From positions 1-36,996 of the forward strand of contig JACQPQ010000023.1 in assembly GCA_016207405.1 (NCBI GenBank): a stretch of 36,996 bases of DNA, read 5' to 3'. The translations under genes were made by a program, and so were the position numbers. The number at the start of each line of letters is the position of its first letter. Position 1 is the first letter of the stretch. Shown in pieces: positions 16,460 through 25,348 of the stretch. The notes beneath the pieces were generated by a model that was not told the origin of the DNA, searched no databases, and saw only the letters and a program-made list of their open reading frames with translations. Source of the stretch: Gammaproteobacteria bacterium. Its GTDB lineage: Bacteria > Pseudomonadota > Gammaproteobacteria > JACQPQ01.

Positions 16460-19024
16460 CTAACTCGGAGGAAACACGAGATCAATGACTCCCCCTAAAT
16501 GTCTTTCTTCCCCTTCAACCTCTCCGCGATAATCCACTCGGTTGATATGGGTACGAAGCAGGGTTAAGGCTTGATCTCGAGTCATGCCTCGCGTACGCGC
16601 TTTTTTGAATACCTGCTCGATCCTTTTCAATCGATATTTTCGAAGGTTCTCGTCTTCTGGGGTCACATAATTGATACGGTGAGAACCAGGTCCCGCTTGA
16701 TACTGATGTAACAAATCCGAGATCAGTTCCTCTCCGATGTGTTTAATAGCATAGATATGCAGATTTCCATCGCCTGCGTTCATGTAAATCCATTGACCAT
16801 CTGGACTGATCTGAAAGATGCGCACGTAACTTCCACTATGAATGGTCTGAATAACTTCTCCACGTTCTATACTAATAAAAACTATATTCCCTTCGATGTA
16901 GCGAATGACCACATACTTTCCATTTATATCAAGCCGAGCATCTCTCAAGTCATATTTACTCAGAGTAGTATCTTCATAAGTATGGATAAGTGCTCCACTT
17001 TCCAGGCTAAAGATCTTGACTATTATTTTGGATGTCCGGTCGTTATCTACTAGTACGACAACATATTTTCCATCTGGACTGAATGCGGCATTTTTCACGA
17101 CATCTTGATGTTGAATAGTATGGATAAGTGCTCCACTTTCCAGGCTAAAGATCTTGAATGCGTTTTCACCTAATATAACAACATATTTTCCATCTGGACT
17201 GAATGCGGCATTTTTCACGACATCTTGATGTTGAATAGTATGGATAAGTGCTCCACTTTCCAGGCTAAAGATCTTGAATGTGTGGTCATCTAATGTAACA
17301 ACATATTTCCAATCTGGACTAAACTGATACGTCCCGCTTTCCGAGTCTAGTTGGATGGGGATTTGAGCACTTTTTTCTCCGCTTTCTAGTTCAAAGATCT
17401 CGACGTTATTGCAGTTGATCTCTTTACATTTTGCAAAGTGCTTCCAATCTGGACTAAATTCCATGAACTCTTCATCCAGCATAATCGTGCGAATGACTGC
17501 CCCAGTTTCCACGCTAAAGATTCTGGCTTTTACATTCTGCTGCCAGGAATAGGGTATCATGCCAAAATATTTCCCATCAGGACTGAATTGAGCGTACATA
17601 GGTGAATCAATTATGTCACCTTGGGCCTCAATTTCTTTTAACACCACTCCAGTGGCTGCATCGGTTATTTTAATCTTTGTATCGTCGGACCACGTGATAA
17701 CCGTTCTTCCATCCGGTGAAAGTACTAACCCGCTGATTGGAAGCTGATGAATGGGGGAAGATAAAACATGAGAAGGATTGGTGCTGACATCATGCGCAGT
17801 GGGGCAAAAAGATTCTCCCACACGAGTTCCTACATAACTAAAATAGCCGTTTTTATCAAAAATTTGGTCAAACCAGTCGCTAGGCCCAACCGCTCTCCCC
17901 CTTTTCTTTTCAGATTCCGTAAAAGGATTTCCATAAATATTAAAATAAGCGGCTCTAAGACTTGGAGGAGTTTTAAAGTAGGTTTCCATTTCTGTACGAA
18001 GGATTCTAATTCTTTCTGCTCCTAGTTCATTAACCATCTGTCTGTCTTCAAAAAGATAATCCAATGCTCGTGTGAGCACTTTCCCTCTAAGCGCTTCCCC
18101 GGTGAGATTTGCATTTTCTTTTTTATTTTTTTCTTCGGCCAAAATTTTAGGGAGAACTTTTTGCTCTATAAAATTGAAGGTTTCTTCTTGAGAAACAGCC
18201 TTCGGAATGGGTAGCCCCGCGAGTCTGTATGCGGTGAGAGGCAGCTCACTACAGTATTGCTTAGGGCACATTCCTCGTGCGAGCATTTCTTTGACTCGTT
18301 CACATCCTCCCTCCAAACAGACCTCGGAGACTCGGTCTCCATCATAACCGTAGTCTGTGCCCATGATTTGAGTGAGAGTGGCTTGCACTTTTCCTAACAT
18401 TTCTTCCCGCTTTTGTTTCCAAGTTTCCTCTGTGAACCCTGGAGGAGGATCTTGTCTTAAACGAATGACATGATAAGTGGTAGAAGTGAAACGATGGGTT
18501 CCAGTCCACCCCTTCGGAGAATCAACATGTTTGAGACTTCCTGCTTCATCTTTATAAACAATAGACGCATGCCAACGTCCTTTAGTCGCCTGGTCATATA
18601 ATCCTTCGATAGTTTTGGGTGTACGTCGGAACTCAATTCGGATGTCTCCCGGTTCTAAATATTCCAGGGGGTTTCCTTCTAAAGGAATAATAAAGTGCTG
18701 TCTGTTTTTGCCTACGTAACTGTAGTAAGGAGGGATTTTCTGAATTCCTTCTGGCAGTGGGATGGCGTTATGACATTCCTCATCGTCTGGATAAAGATGG
18801 TTATTGGGTTCTGTTTTCTGATGGTTTTTGGCCAAGCTTCTGATCTGTCGTTCCTCCATGGGATAAATACTAGCCCCTACGATTGCCCGGAAATCCTGCA
18901 TGAGTCTTTTCACTTCCTCTATATTGTTGACAGGATTTTCCTCTGCCAGAAGAGAGAAAGATTGCAAGGCAAATAAGAGAACCCAAATGGTATTTTTTAT
19001 TGTGTTTTTTATTTTAATAGACAT
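16460..19024 (-). CDS. Secreted YiiX-like (permuted NlpC/P60) domain fused to WD40-type propeller
   Basis: This 854-residue protein has a signal peptide (basic residues 1-12, hydrophobic 13-26, cleavage near Ala27). Residues about 115-275 look like the permuted papain fold of YiiX/DUF830 enzymes: PGD at 125-127, candidate catalytic His152 in WHASIVY, HVDSPKG, and the Cys258 of YCSELPLTAYRLAG. Residues about 425-785 form a propeller of about seven FSPDGKYVV-type repeats, two of them identical at the DNA level (17059-17160 and 17179-17280). The C-terminal about 70 residues are a helical basic segment. Such hydrolases act on peptidoglycan amides or lipids; the substrate here is unknown. It stands alone, convergent with the nrdD unit. 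Confidence 0.75.
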   Translation of the reverse strand: MSIKIKNTIKNTIWVLLFALQSFSLLAEENPVNNIEEVKRLMQDFRAIVGASIYPMEERQIRSLAKNHQKTEPNNHLYPDDEECHNAIPLPEGIQKIPPYYSYVGKNRQHFIIPLEGNPLEYLEPGDIRIEFRRTPKTIEGLYDQATKGRWHASIVYKDEAGSLKHVDSPKGWTGTHRFTSTTYHVIRLRQDPPPGFTEETWKQKREEMLGKVQATLTQIMGTDYGYDGDRVSEVCLEGGCERVKEMLARGMCPKQYCSELPLTAYRLAGLPIPKAVSQEETFNFIEQKVLPKILAEEKNKKENANLTGEALRGKVLTRALDYLFEDRQMVNELGAERIRILRTEMETYFKTPPSLRAAYFNIYGNPFTESEKKRGRAVGPSDWFDQIFDKNGYFSYVGTRVGESFCPTAHDVSTNPSHVLSSPIHQLPISGLVLSPDGRTVITWSDDTKIKITDAATGVVLKEIEAQGDIIDSPMYAQFSPDGKYFGMIPYSWQQNVKARIFSVETGAVIRTIMLDEEFMEFSPDWKHFAKCKEINCNNVEIFELESGEKSAQIPIQLDSESGTYQFSPDWKYVVTLDDHTFKIFSLESGALIHTIQHQDVVKNAAFSPDGKYVVILGENAFKIFSLESGALIHTIQHQDVVKNAAFSPDGKYVVVLVDNDRTSKIIVKIFSLESGALIHTYEDTTLSKYDLRDARLDINGKYVVIRYIEGNIVFISIERGEVIQTIHSGSYVRIFQISPDGQWIYMNAGDGNLHIYAIKHIGEELISDLLHQYQAGPGSHRINYVTPEDENLRKYRLKRIEQVFKKARTRGMTRDQALTLLRTHINRVDYRGEVEGEERHLGGVIDLVFPPS
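17059..17280 (-). repeat. Perfect 102-bp in-frame tandem duplication inside the propeller gene
   Basis: Bases 17059-17160 and 17179-17280 are identical and spaced by 120 bases (40 codons), duplicating one blade unit (IFSLESGALIHTIQHQDVV and FSPDGKYVV). The absence of any difference implies a very recent duplication or ongoing gene conversion. A third unit just before is similar but diverged. Confidence 0.95.
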
Positions 19025-19118
19025 ACTGTTATATCAATTAATTAATATTTATAATGATAAACATATCTAAACGATTTCATACCTATTTTCTGTAAAGATT
19101 TGTAAAGATTTGTATAAG

Positions 19119-19215
19119 GTGAGTAGGCCTGTAGAACTTCCCCACAAGCCTCTCGCAGAACCGTACAGGAATCTCTCGATTCATACGGCTCCCATTAGGT
19201 AAACGAACCCACCAT
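19119..19215 (-). mobile_element. Group II intron 3'-end remnant (domains V and VI)
   Basis: On the minus strand, 19191-19158 gives a complete 34-nt domain V: GAGCCGTA pairs with TACGGTTC, then a GAATC/GATTC upper stem closed by a GAGA (GNRA) loop, with an AGC triad at positions 2-4 and a short bulge at the expected place. It is followed by a domain VI-like hairpin (GGCTTGT with ACAGGCC) and a CTACTCAC end near 19119. No domains I-IV or reverse transcriptase lie upstream (higher coordinates), where the rlmI-like gene begins at 19287, so this is a relic of an intron whose 3' exon led toward the YiiX-WD40 gene. Confidence 0.78.
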
Positions 19216-19286
19216 CCCAATTTTTATGGGAAAATTATATCTCTATCCCTGGTCCGAATTTTGGGGTCCACTATACACTTACCCAA

Positions 19287-20450
19287 ATGCTAAAAACCCC
19301 CACACTCACTCTCAAAAAAGGCAAAGCTAAGCCTTTCTGGCACCATCATCCTTGGGTGTATTCTGGCGCTATTCTTAAAATGGAGGGGGCGCCGGGCAGC
19401 GGCGATTTCGTCACGGTTACCGACCACCAAAAGCAGTTTATCGCGAAAGGATTTTTTGAAGAAAATGCCCTCATCCAAGCCCGCCTCATTTCCTGGAATG
19501 AAACAGAATCTCTGGAAGACTGCCTGATAAAGAAAATCACAGCCGCCGTTGCCCTTAGAACCCAGATTCTAAAACTCCCATCAAAAACGACGGCTTATCG
19601 GCTATTCAATAGCGAAGGGGATGGGGCGTCCGGGATCATCATTGACCAGTATGAAGACACCCTTGTCATGCAATATGCCTTTCCTGCTCTATCACAGTAC
19701 ACCCCACTTTTATGGGAAATGCTAAAACCACAAACTCATGCAAAGACACTCCTCGTTCGTTCTCATGCAAAGATCCTCACCTGCCTAGGCCCTCCTCCCC
19801 CGCCTCTTCTTTCTATCATGGAATATGGTGTCCAGTTTTATGTGGACTTGCAACACGGGCAAAAAACGGGGTTCTATTGCGACCAACGAGAAAATCGCAC
19901 CTATCTTCCAAAAATTGCAAAACCCAAACGGGTACTCGATGCGTTTTGCTATACAGGGGGTTTTGGGGTGCACCTCGCCGCAACTTTAACTCCACAAGAA
20001 ATCGTATTTTTGGATGACTCCCAAGCCGCCCTCGATACGGCAAAACGAAACATGGAAATTAACAATAAAGTCAATGGAATTTATATAAAAACGAATGTAT
20101 TTCGAGAGGTTGAACGCAGGGTCCAAACCCAAGAACGCTTTGACACGATTATTCTGGATCCACCCAAGTTAGCCCCCAATCAAAAATCCCTGCCATCGAG
20201 TCTAAAAGCGCTTATCCACTTGAACGCGAATGCTTTAAAACTATTAGAACCCGAAGGGATCTTCGTAACCTGTGAATGCTCTGGAGACATTAAACTCGAA
20301 ACCTTCTTGACTGTCATACAAGAGGCTGCACTCGCTGCGGGAAAAGAACTGACTATTCTAAAAATAAGTGGGGCAGGCGAAGACCATCCTATCCATCCTG
20401 CTTGCCCAGAAAATGTTTATCTCAAAGTGTTATTTTGTAGAGGGGTGTAA
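19287..20450 (+). CDS. rlmI: Class I SAM-dependent rRNA methyltransferase (RlmI-like)
   Basis: The 387-residue enzyme is predicted to methylate a 23S rRNA cytosine (m5C). The N-terminal about 75 residues are a PUA-type RNA-binding domain (LKKGKAKPFWHHHPWVYSGA). The central domain has NSEGDGASGIIIDQYEDT. The C-terminal methyltransferase has SAM motif VLDAFCYTGGFGVHLA and catalytic-type IILDPPKLAP; a CECSGD segment near the end suits the cysteine of the family. ATG 19287 begins close to the conserved N-terminus. Its last 58 bp (20394-20451) recur at 20793-20850 across the MITE insertion. Confidence 0.92.
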   Translation: MLKTPTLTLKKGKAKPFWHHHPWVYSGAILKMEGAPGSGDFVTVTDHQKQFIAKGFFEENALIQARLISWNETESLEDCLIKKITAAVALRTQILKLPSKTTAYRLFNSEGDGASGIIIDQYEDTLVMQYAFPALSQYTPLLWEMLKPQTHAKTLLVRSHAKILTCLGPPPPPLLSIMEYGVQFYVDLQHGQKTGFYCDQRENRTYLPKIAKPKRVLDAFCYTGGFGVHLAATLTPQEIVFLDDSQAALDTAKRNMEINNKVNGIYIKTNVFREVERRVQTQERFDTIILDPPKLAPNQKSLPSSLKALIHLNANALKLLEPEGIFVTCECSGDIKLETFLTVIQEAALAAGKELTILKISGAGEDHPIHPACPENVYLKVLFCRGV

Positions 20451-20451
20451 G
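20394..20451 (+). repeat. 58-bp direct repeat, parental copy (3' end of rlmI-like gene)
   Basis: This segment is repeated at 20793-20850 with 56 of 58 bases identical (T to C at one site, G to T at another). The parental copy is inside the coding sequence and carries the true stop codon. A GGGTGTAAG/CTTACACCC inverted repeat (20443-20451, 20466-20474) spans the stop. Confidence 0.9.
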
Positions 20452-20498
20452 AAAGCCTGTAGCTGCTTACACCCTTGCAAAATAAATTTTAAAAATCT

Positions 20499-20736
20499 GT
20501 AATGCCTCGACTCAAATGGCAGGGAGGGTGGTTTGCTGTGTATTTTCTGCTGCCTTTGCGAGCGTCCCCGAGCGACGGTGATTTTTCAGGTAAAAATGCA
20601 GGATGCATTTTTACGCTACTTCCGATAAGGATATCGACTGTGCGCGGCCTGAAAAATTCTAGGAGCGCAGGGGACTTGCTGCGCGCAGCAGGCAGCGGAC
20701 ATGACACAGTGAACCACCCATCAGTGAGGGATTGCC
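20499..20736 (+). repeat. MITE-like nested palindromic element, copy 2
   Basis: The 238-bp element starts GTAATGCCTCGACTC and ends CAGTGAGGGATTGC, with the long inverted ends (CTGTGTATTTTCTGCTGCC and its partner) and inner pairs (AAAAATGCA/TGCATTTTT; TTTTTCAGG and CCTGAAAAA) seen in copies 1 and 3. It lies between the rlmI-like gene and a duplicate of that gene's 3' end. It shares about 23 extra flank bases (20475-20497) with copy 1 but not with copy 3. Confidence 0.9.
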
Positions 20737-20738
20737 CT

Positions 20739-20775
20739 TTTTCTTGTCCCCACGCAGAGCGTGGGGACAAGAAAA
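20739..20775. terminator. Strong bidirectional terminator-like hairpin
   Basis: TTTTCTTGTCCCCACG (20739-20754) and CGTGGGGACAAGAAAA (20760-20775) pair perfectly over 16 bp around a 5-base loop. Flanking T- and A-runs make it a plausible intrinsic terminator on both strands, between the convergent rlmI-like and DsbA-like genes. The right arm is repeated once more at 20776-20791 (GCGTGGGGACAAAAAA). Confidence 0.75.
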
Positions 20776-20792
20776 GCGTGGGGACAAAAAAC

Positions 20793-20850
20793 CATCCTGC
20801 TTGCCCAGAAAATGTTTACCTCAAAGTGTTATTTTGTAGAGGTGTGTAAG
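20793..20850 (+). repeat. 58-bp direct repeat, second copy
   Basis: This is a duplicate of the last 58 bases around the rlmI-like stop (20394-20451), lying 341 bp downstream with copy 2 of the MITE and a terminator hairpin between. Read on the minus strand it supplies the last seven codons and the stop of the DsbA-like gene. Confidence 0.9.
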
Positions 20851-21509
20851 CCAAGCCTATTCCCCTTCGACTTCTCAACCAAAAAATCCAAGAGCATCAC
20901 TAAAATTGGAATATCTGAAACCTTACTCGGCTCCGTCATGTGGCGCCCACCCACCACAAAGGTAGGAACACCCGTGATTTTATAACGCTTTTCCGCCAAA
21001 ACAGATGCCTTATTGACTTCAATCTCAATACCATAAGAATCCCAAATTTCCTTAAAATTTTTAGGCGATATGCCTTTTTCTTGAAAGAAAGAAGTCATAT
21101 CAGGTTCTGAAACGAGCAGACGCCGTCCCTTTCCAGGGCTATGAAGCGCATCAAATATACTTCTATGAATAGATTCAGATGAAGTAGGAAACAACGACTC
21201 TACAACATAATATAACCGAGCATGCACTTCACCTTCTTTTCGCCCTAAAGAAGTAGGCACTCTTTGAAAATGAATTCGTTTTGAATTTTTTTTCAACCAT
21301 GACATAAAAACGGGGTTTTTTTCAATTTCATAGCAATGAGGACAGCCATACCAAAAAAACTCAAGTACGTCGATAGGGCTAGACGAACTATTGACCGAAG
21401 GAAGATTGAGCGTTACATAGTGAACGCCATTCTGAAACAATGGCTGTGCAGCGTGAAGACAAAAAGTCATCCCTAACAAAATAAAGAATTTAGCCGTTAA
21501 TCGTAGCAT
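20829..21509 (-). CDS. dsbA: DsbA-like thiol:disulfide oxidoreductase
   Basis: The 226-residue periplasmic enzyme oxidises cysteine pairs in exported proteins. A signal peptide (cleavage about Ala20), the active site CPHC (Cys56, Cys59) in FFWYGCPHC and the cis-proline loop TGVPTF are intact. CPHC is the classic DsbA dipeptide. A very strong ribosome-binding site, AAGGAGGA, precedes ATG 21509. The final residues GLHTSTK and the stop are encoded by the 58-bp duplicate of the rlmI-like 3' end, so the native C-terminus has been replaced or extended. The partner DsbB is not in the window. Confidence 0.93.
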   Translation of the reverse strand: MLRLTAKFFILLGMTFCLHAAQPLFQNGVHYVTLNLPSVNSSSSPIDVLEFFWYGCPHCYEIEKNPVFMSWLKKNSKRIHFQRVPTSLGRKEGEVHARLYYVVESLFPTSSESIHRSIFDALHSPGKGRRLLVSEPDMTSFFQEKGISPKNFKEIWDSYGIEIEVNKASVLAEKRYKITGVPTFVVGGRHMTEPSKVSDIPILVMLLDFLVEKSKGNRLGLHTSTK

Positions 21510-21681
21510 GGTTGTTCCTCCTTTTTAGAAGCGGTACAGAAATATCTTTCTGCTATTTTTTCTCCACTACTTGTAACCGCGCACAGTATAGCTAATCGCT
21601 GTCGCAAAATTAAAAAAATGATCGAAAAAACGCACCCCATCCATTTATCATACAATTTAATTTCGCAATAACGACTCGCTA
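21510..21681. other. Intergenic region between dsbA-like and PIN genes
   Basis: This AT-rich stretch of 172 bases holds the dsbA-like ribosome-binding site at its left edge. I see no further gene or convincing structured RNA in it. Confidence 0.35.
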
Positions 21682-22095
21682 TTATCCTAGAAGAGGAATA
21701 AATCCTGCTTGTTTGAAGTCTTCATCAGCAGTTAGGACCTCTTTAATCTCGTGTTCTGCCATTACGACAAAAGAGGTACAATCCGTCATTCCCCATTTTT
21801 TATCTGCCCTTTTCTTATAAAGTTGCCATGCTTTGATACAGAGATCGTCAGAAATAGGTATGACTTCTACTTCTGAATCATTGAGCAGTGATTCGATCAA
21901 TCTGTTTGCAACTTGCCGATGCTGAGGTTTTGCCAGTACGTTACCAAGCTCTATAACAATGGCCCAACTGGTCACGATTTTTGTTTTATGCAGGCGAAGT
22001 TCTCTTGATAAATGAATCGCTTTTTTGTGAAAAGCATCCGTTCTAGAAATCAACGCAATAAGAAAACTGGTATCCAAAAATACCGCTTTTTTCAT
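21682..22095 (-). CDS. PIN-domain ribonuclease toxin (VapC-like)
   Basis: This 137-residue protein has the PIN acidic residues: Asp in VFLDTSFL near the start, Glu in AIVIELGNV, Asp in KWGMTDCTSFVVM and Asp in VLTADEDF. PIN toxins cleave RNA, often tRNA or rRNA, when freed from their antitoxin. It begins 4 bases inside the antitoxin stop (ATGA), the usual arrangement for such pairs. All expected acidic positions are present, so it should be active. Confidence 0.9.
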   Translation of the reverse strand: MKKAVFLDTSFLIALISRTDAFHKKAIHLSRELRLHKTKIVTSWAIVIELGNVLAKPQHRQVANRLIESLLNDSEVEVIPISDDLCIKAWQLYKKRADKKWGMTDCTSFVVMAEHEIKEVLTADEDFKQAGFIPLLG

Positions 22096-22325
22096 GAAAT
22101 TTTATTTCCAAAAGATGGGTATAGATAATCATCTAAATGGAGAGACCAATCCGATGGTCCTTCTAATTGAATTTTCTCAGCGATCTTCAAAAAAGAAACC
22201 GCTTTACGGAGTGGAGCCTCTGGCGACAGAACAACAATGCGTACCCGTGTATTTGGGCGCATTGCAAGTGGTTTTTCTGGCCTTAAGACCTTGCCATCAA
22301 ATGTTGCTTGAATGGTTTGACTCAT
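22092..22325 (-). CDS. Antitoxin partner of the PIN toxin (DUF104/AF2212-like)
   Basis: The 77-residue protein begins MSQTIQATFDGKVLRPEKPL, a pattern typical of small antitoxins of the AF2212/DUF104 type, and ends with an acidic, aromatic tail (WSLHLDDYLYPSFGN) that would embrace the toxin. An in-frame ATG at 22343 adds six residues; I chose 22325 because it starts the conserved strand. Neither start has a good Shine-Dalgarno sequence. The toxin is overlapped and coupled. Confidence 0.8.
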   Translation of the reverse strand: MSQTIQATFDGKVLRPEKPLAMRPNTRVRIVVLSPEAPLRKAVSFLKIAEKIQLEGPSDWSLHLDDYLYPSFGNKIS

Positions 22326-22382
22326 ATATTTAGTATAACCCATAAAAAATGGGAAACTTCCATTCGATGTAATGTGTCATTG

Positions 22383-24932
22383 CTATTGCGCCCTACGCTT
22401 TTGATAAGCCACCATTTTATGAAAATTAAGATATTGATAGACTTCCTCCGATCCCACCTCTACCGATTTCATTCGAGCACGATATTCTGAAACCGTTGGA
22501 ATTTTACCTAAAATAGCGGTAACGGCGGCAACTTCCGCTGAACTTAAAAACACATTCGCCCCGTTTCCCAATCGATTGGGGAAGTTTCGGGTGGATGTCG
22601 AAACCACCCACGCACCGTCCTTCACACGCGCTTGATTCCCCATGCATAAGGAACATCCGGGGATTTCCATTCGAACGCCTGCTTTTCCAAAAATACCATA
22701 GTACCCTTCTTCTTTCAGCTCTTGCGCATCCATTTTTGTAGGAGGCGCTATCCATAAAGTGGTTGGAACTCGCCCCCCAAACGACTCAAGCACTTTACCT
22801 GCTGCACGGTAGTGGCCTATGTTCGTCATACAAGAGCCAATAAAAACCTCTTCAATCGCTTGCCCTGCCACTTGTGAAAGCGGTTTAACATCATCTGGAT
22901 CATTGGGGCAGCACAGCAATGGCTCACGGATTTGGTTCATGTCAATTTCAATCACTTCTGCATATTCAGCATCCTTATCTCGCTCTAAAAGAATAGGATT
23001 ATCACACCAGGCTTGCATCGCATCGATTCGTTTTTGAATCGAGTTCTTGTCTTGATAACCCTCCGTAAGCATCCATTTCAGTAATGCAATATTAGACTGT
23101 AAATATTCCAGAATGGGTTCTTTGTTAAGCTGTATCGTACATCCATTCGAAGAGCGCTCCGCTGCCGCGTCTGCAAATTCAAAGGCTTGCTCTACCTTAA
23201 GATTAGGCAACCCTTCAATTTCAAGCACACGACCAGAAAAGATATTCACTTTGCCTTTTTTAGAAACCGTGAGATCACCATTTTGTATCGCCACATAAGG
23301 AATCGCATGAACCAAATCACGCAGCATAATGCCCGGTTGAATTTGCCCTTTAAACCGAACGAGTACAGACTCCGGCATATCGAGCGGCATCACACCGAAT
23401 GCCGCTGCAAAAGCGACAAGACCAGAACCTCCTGGAAAACTAATTCCAATCGGAAAACGCGTATGCGAATCAGCACCCGTTCCCACCGTATCAGGGATAA
23501 GCATGCGATTAAGCCAGGAATGAATAATGCCGTCCCCTGGTTTTAAAGCCACCCCCCCACGAGCGCATATAAAATTGGGTAAAGTATGATGTGTTTCGAT
23601 ATCCACCGGTTTTGGATAAGCTGCCGTATGGCAGAAACTTTGTAAAACAAAGTCCGCTCCAAAATTCAAGCAAGCGAGTTCCTTCAATTCATCGCGCGTC
23701 ATAGGACCTGTGGTGTCTTGCGAACCCACCGTGGTTATTTTAGGTTCGTAGTATCCATGCGGACGGACGCCAGGCATGCCACATGCCTTGCCTACTATTT
23801 TTTGAGCGAGCGTAAATCCTTTCCCAGTATCTTCAGGAGGTATGGGACGAATAAAAACGGTTGAAGGCGGCAATGAAAGGACTGATCTGGCTTTATGAGT
23901 TAGGCTTCTTCCAATAATAAGTGGCACGCGGCCCCCGGCTCGAACTTCATCCAAAAGCGTCGCGGGCGCGAGTGTAAAGATCAGAAGTACGGTTTTATCA
24001 TCTCCCACAGTCACTCGTCCTTCAAGAGGATAAATATGAATGAGATCTCCCATATTTAGAGATCTGACATCACATTCTATGGGCAACGCACCCGAATCTT
24101 CTGCGGTATTAAAAAAAATGGGCGCGATTTTTCCGCCTAAAATAATGCCCCCTTGCCGCTTGTTGGGAACATAGGGAATATCCTGTCCAATATGCCAGAG
24201 TAAAGAATTGATGGCTGATTTCCGAGAAGAGCCCGTCCCAACTACATCCCCCACAAACGCAATCGGATACCCCTTTTGTTTCAGTTCATATAAAGTGGTT
24301 AACGCTTTGGGCAGGCGATGAACCAACATCGCCTGGGCATGTAAAGGAATGTCTGGCCGACTCCAGGCTTCTCCTGCAGGAGAAAGATCATCGGTATTGA
24401 TCTCACCACTTACTTTAAAAACTGTAGCAGTAATTTTGGAAGGTATTTTAGGACGGTCTGTAAACCATTCTCCATTCGACCAGGATCCTAAAACTTGTTT
24501 GGCATAAAGATTAATGTTGGCTTTTTTAACAACGTCATGAAATGCGTCAGCGACTAAAAGAGTATGAGAAAGCGCTTTGGCAGCAATGGGAGCCAGTTCA
24601 GAATGTTCGAGCAATTGGATGAGTGGCTGTACATTATATCCGCCTAATAGGGTTCCCAGTAAAAAAGTGGCTTTTTTGGGATCTAAGATTGGGGAATGCA
24701 GGCGTCCGCAAGCAATGTCTTCTAAAAAAGAGGCTTTCACACGAGTGGCAGGATCCACACCGGGAGGAATACGCGAAATGAGCAAATCCAACAGAAAAGA
24801 AGGCTCTTGCCCTTTGGGAGGAGATTTTACCCACTCCACAAGCTCTGTAACCTGTTCAGTGTTAAGCGGGAGCGGGGGAATGTTTTGTCGCGCTCTTTCT
24901 GTAACGTGCGCGCTATAATTTTCTAATGACAT
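22383..24932 (-). CDS. acnB: Aconitate hydratase B
   Basis: This 849-residue TCA-cycle enzyme converts citrate to isocitrate using a [4Fe-4S] cluster. It has the AcnB-type layout with an N-terminal HEAT-like domain and the swivel domain before the catalytic domains. The cluster cysteines are visible in [15 protein letters not shown] and [11 protein letters not shown]. coli AcnB is 865 residues. A GGAG site lies 6 bases before the start. AcnB-type proteins also bind RNA when the cluster is lost; nothing in the sequence tests that. It sits between two toxin-antitoxin islands but looks native. Confidence 0.96.
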   Translation of the reverse strand: MSLENYSAHVTERARQNIPPLPLNTEQVTELVEWVKSPPKGQEPSFLLDLLISRIPPGVDPATRVKASFLEDIACGRLHSPILDPKKATFLLGTLLGGYNVQPLIQLLEHSELAPIAAKALSHTLLVADAFHDVVKKANINLYAKQVLGSWSNGEWFTDRPKIPSKITATVFKVSGEINTDDLSPAGEAWSRPDIPLHAQAMLVHRLPKALTTLYELKQKGYPIAFVGDVVGTGSSRKSAINSLLWHIGQDIPYVPNKRQGGIILGGKIAPIFFNTAEDSGALPIECDVRSLNMGDLIHIYPLEGRVTVGDDKTVLLIFTLAPATLLDEVRAGGRVPLIIGRSLTHKARSVLSLPPSTVFIRPIPPEDTGKGFTLAQKIVGKACGMPGVRPHGYYEPKITTVGSQDTTGPMTRDELKELACLNFGADFVLQSFCHTAAYPKPVDIETHHTLPNFICARGGVALKPGDGIIHSWLNRMLIPDTVGTGADSHTRFPIGISFPGGSGLVAFAAAFGVMPLDMPESVLVRFKGQIQPGIMLRDLVHAIPYVAIQNGDLTVSKKGKVNIFSGRVLEIEGLPNLKVEQAFEFADAAAERSSNGCTIQLNKEPILEYLQSNIALLKWMLTEGYQDKNSIQKRIDAMQAWCDNPILLERDKDAEYAEVIEIDMNQIREPLLCCPNDPDDVKPLSQVAGQAIEEVFIGSCMTNIGHYRAAGKVLESFGGRVPTTLWIAPPTKMDAQELKEEGYYGIFGKAGVRMEIPGCSLCMGNQARVKDGAWVVSTSTRNFPNRLGNGANVFLSSAEVAAVTAILGKIPTVSEYRARMKSVEVGSEEVYQYLNFHKMVAYQKRRAQ

Positions 24933-24981
24933 AGTTTCTCCAAAGCAGTTATTCCTTGACGGACCCTTAGCATGTGATATA

Positions 24982-25098
24982 TCAAAACAATATTTTTAAA
25001 TCATTCTCAATGGTTTTTAAAACCGACTCAAGATCTGGTAGCTTCGCCATTTGTTTTTCTATACTGCGCGCGGTCATAATTTTAGGTTTTAAAGGCAT
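24982..25098 (-). pseudogene. Out-of-frame remnant of AbiEii-type toxin C-terminus
   Basis: This 38-codon minus-strand frame ends in a helical segment (QMAKLPDLESVLKTIENDL) like the tails of AbiEii-family nucleotidyltransferases. It overlaps the end of the truncated abiEii frame by 17 bases in a different frame. The simplest reading is an internal deletion with frameshift that removed about 150-200 central codons. The similarity is judged by eye only. Confidence 0.45.
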
Positions 25099-25348
25099 CA
25101 GAAAGCTGTTTTAAGATAAAATCTTGATTTAAGATTTTTGTGCTGATCAAGTCTACGTCTTCGGAAAATCTATGATCTTCAAAGTAAATTCTCTTAATAG
25201 CTGTTCCTCCATAAAAAACAAAATCTTTCTTTAGCTTACACCTTGCAAAACACACCAAAAGCCAGCAAATCATGTAATCTTTCTCAAGCGTTTCTGCAGG
25301 TACACCGTAATGCTTAGCAGCTTTGTTGATTTCGGATAAAGGTATCAT
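25082..25348 (-). pseudogene. abiEii: Truncated AbiEii/AbiGii nucleotidyltransferase toxin
   Basis: Only the first 88 residues remain of a family normally about 250-300 long. The nucleotidyltransferase core is recognisable: DFVFYGGTAIKRIYF followed by HRFSEDVDLIS with its acidic pair. The frame stops shortly after, at LSDAFKT. ATG 25348 was chosen because it overlaps the abiEi stop (ATGA); an upstream TTG (25354) is possible. The toxin can no longer be functional as a full enzyme, although the antitoxin gene beside it is intact. Confidence 0.82.

Noticed and set aside
17059-17280. CRISPR-like direct repeats
   Set aside because: The repeats are in-frame propeller blades of a single coding sequence, without spacers.
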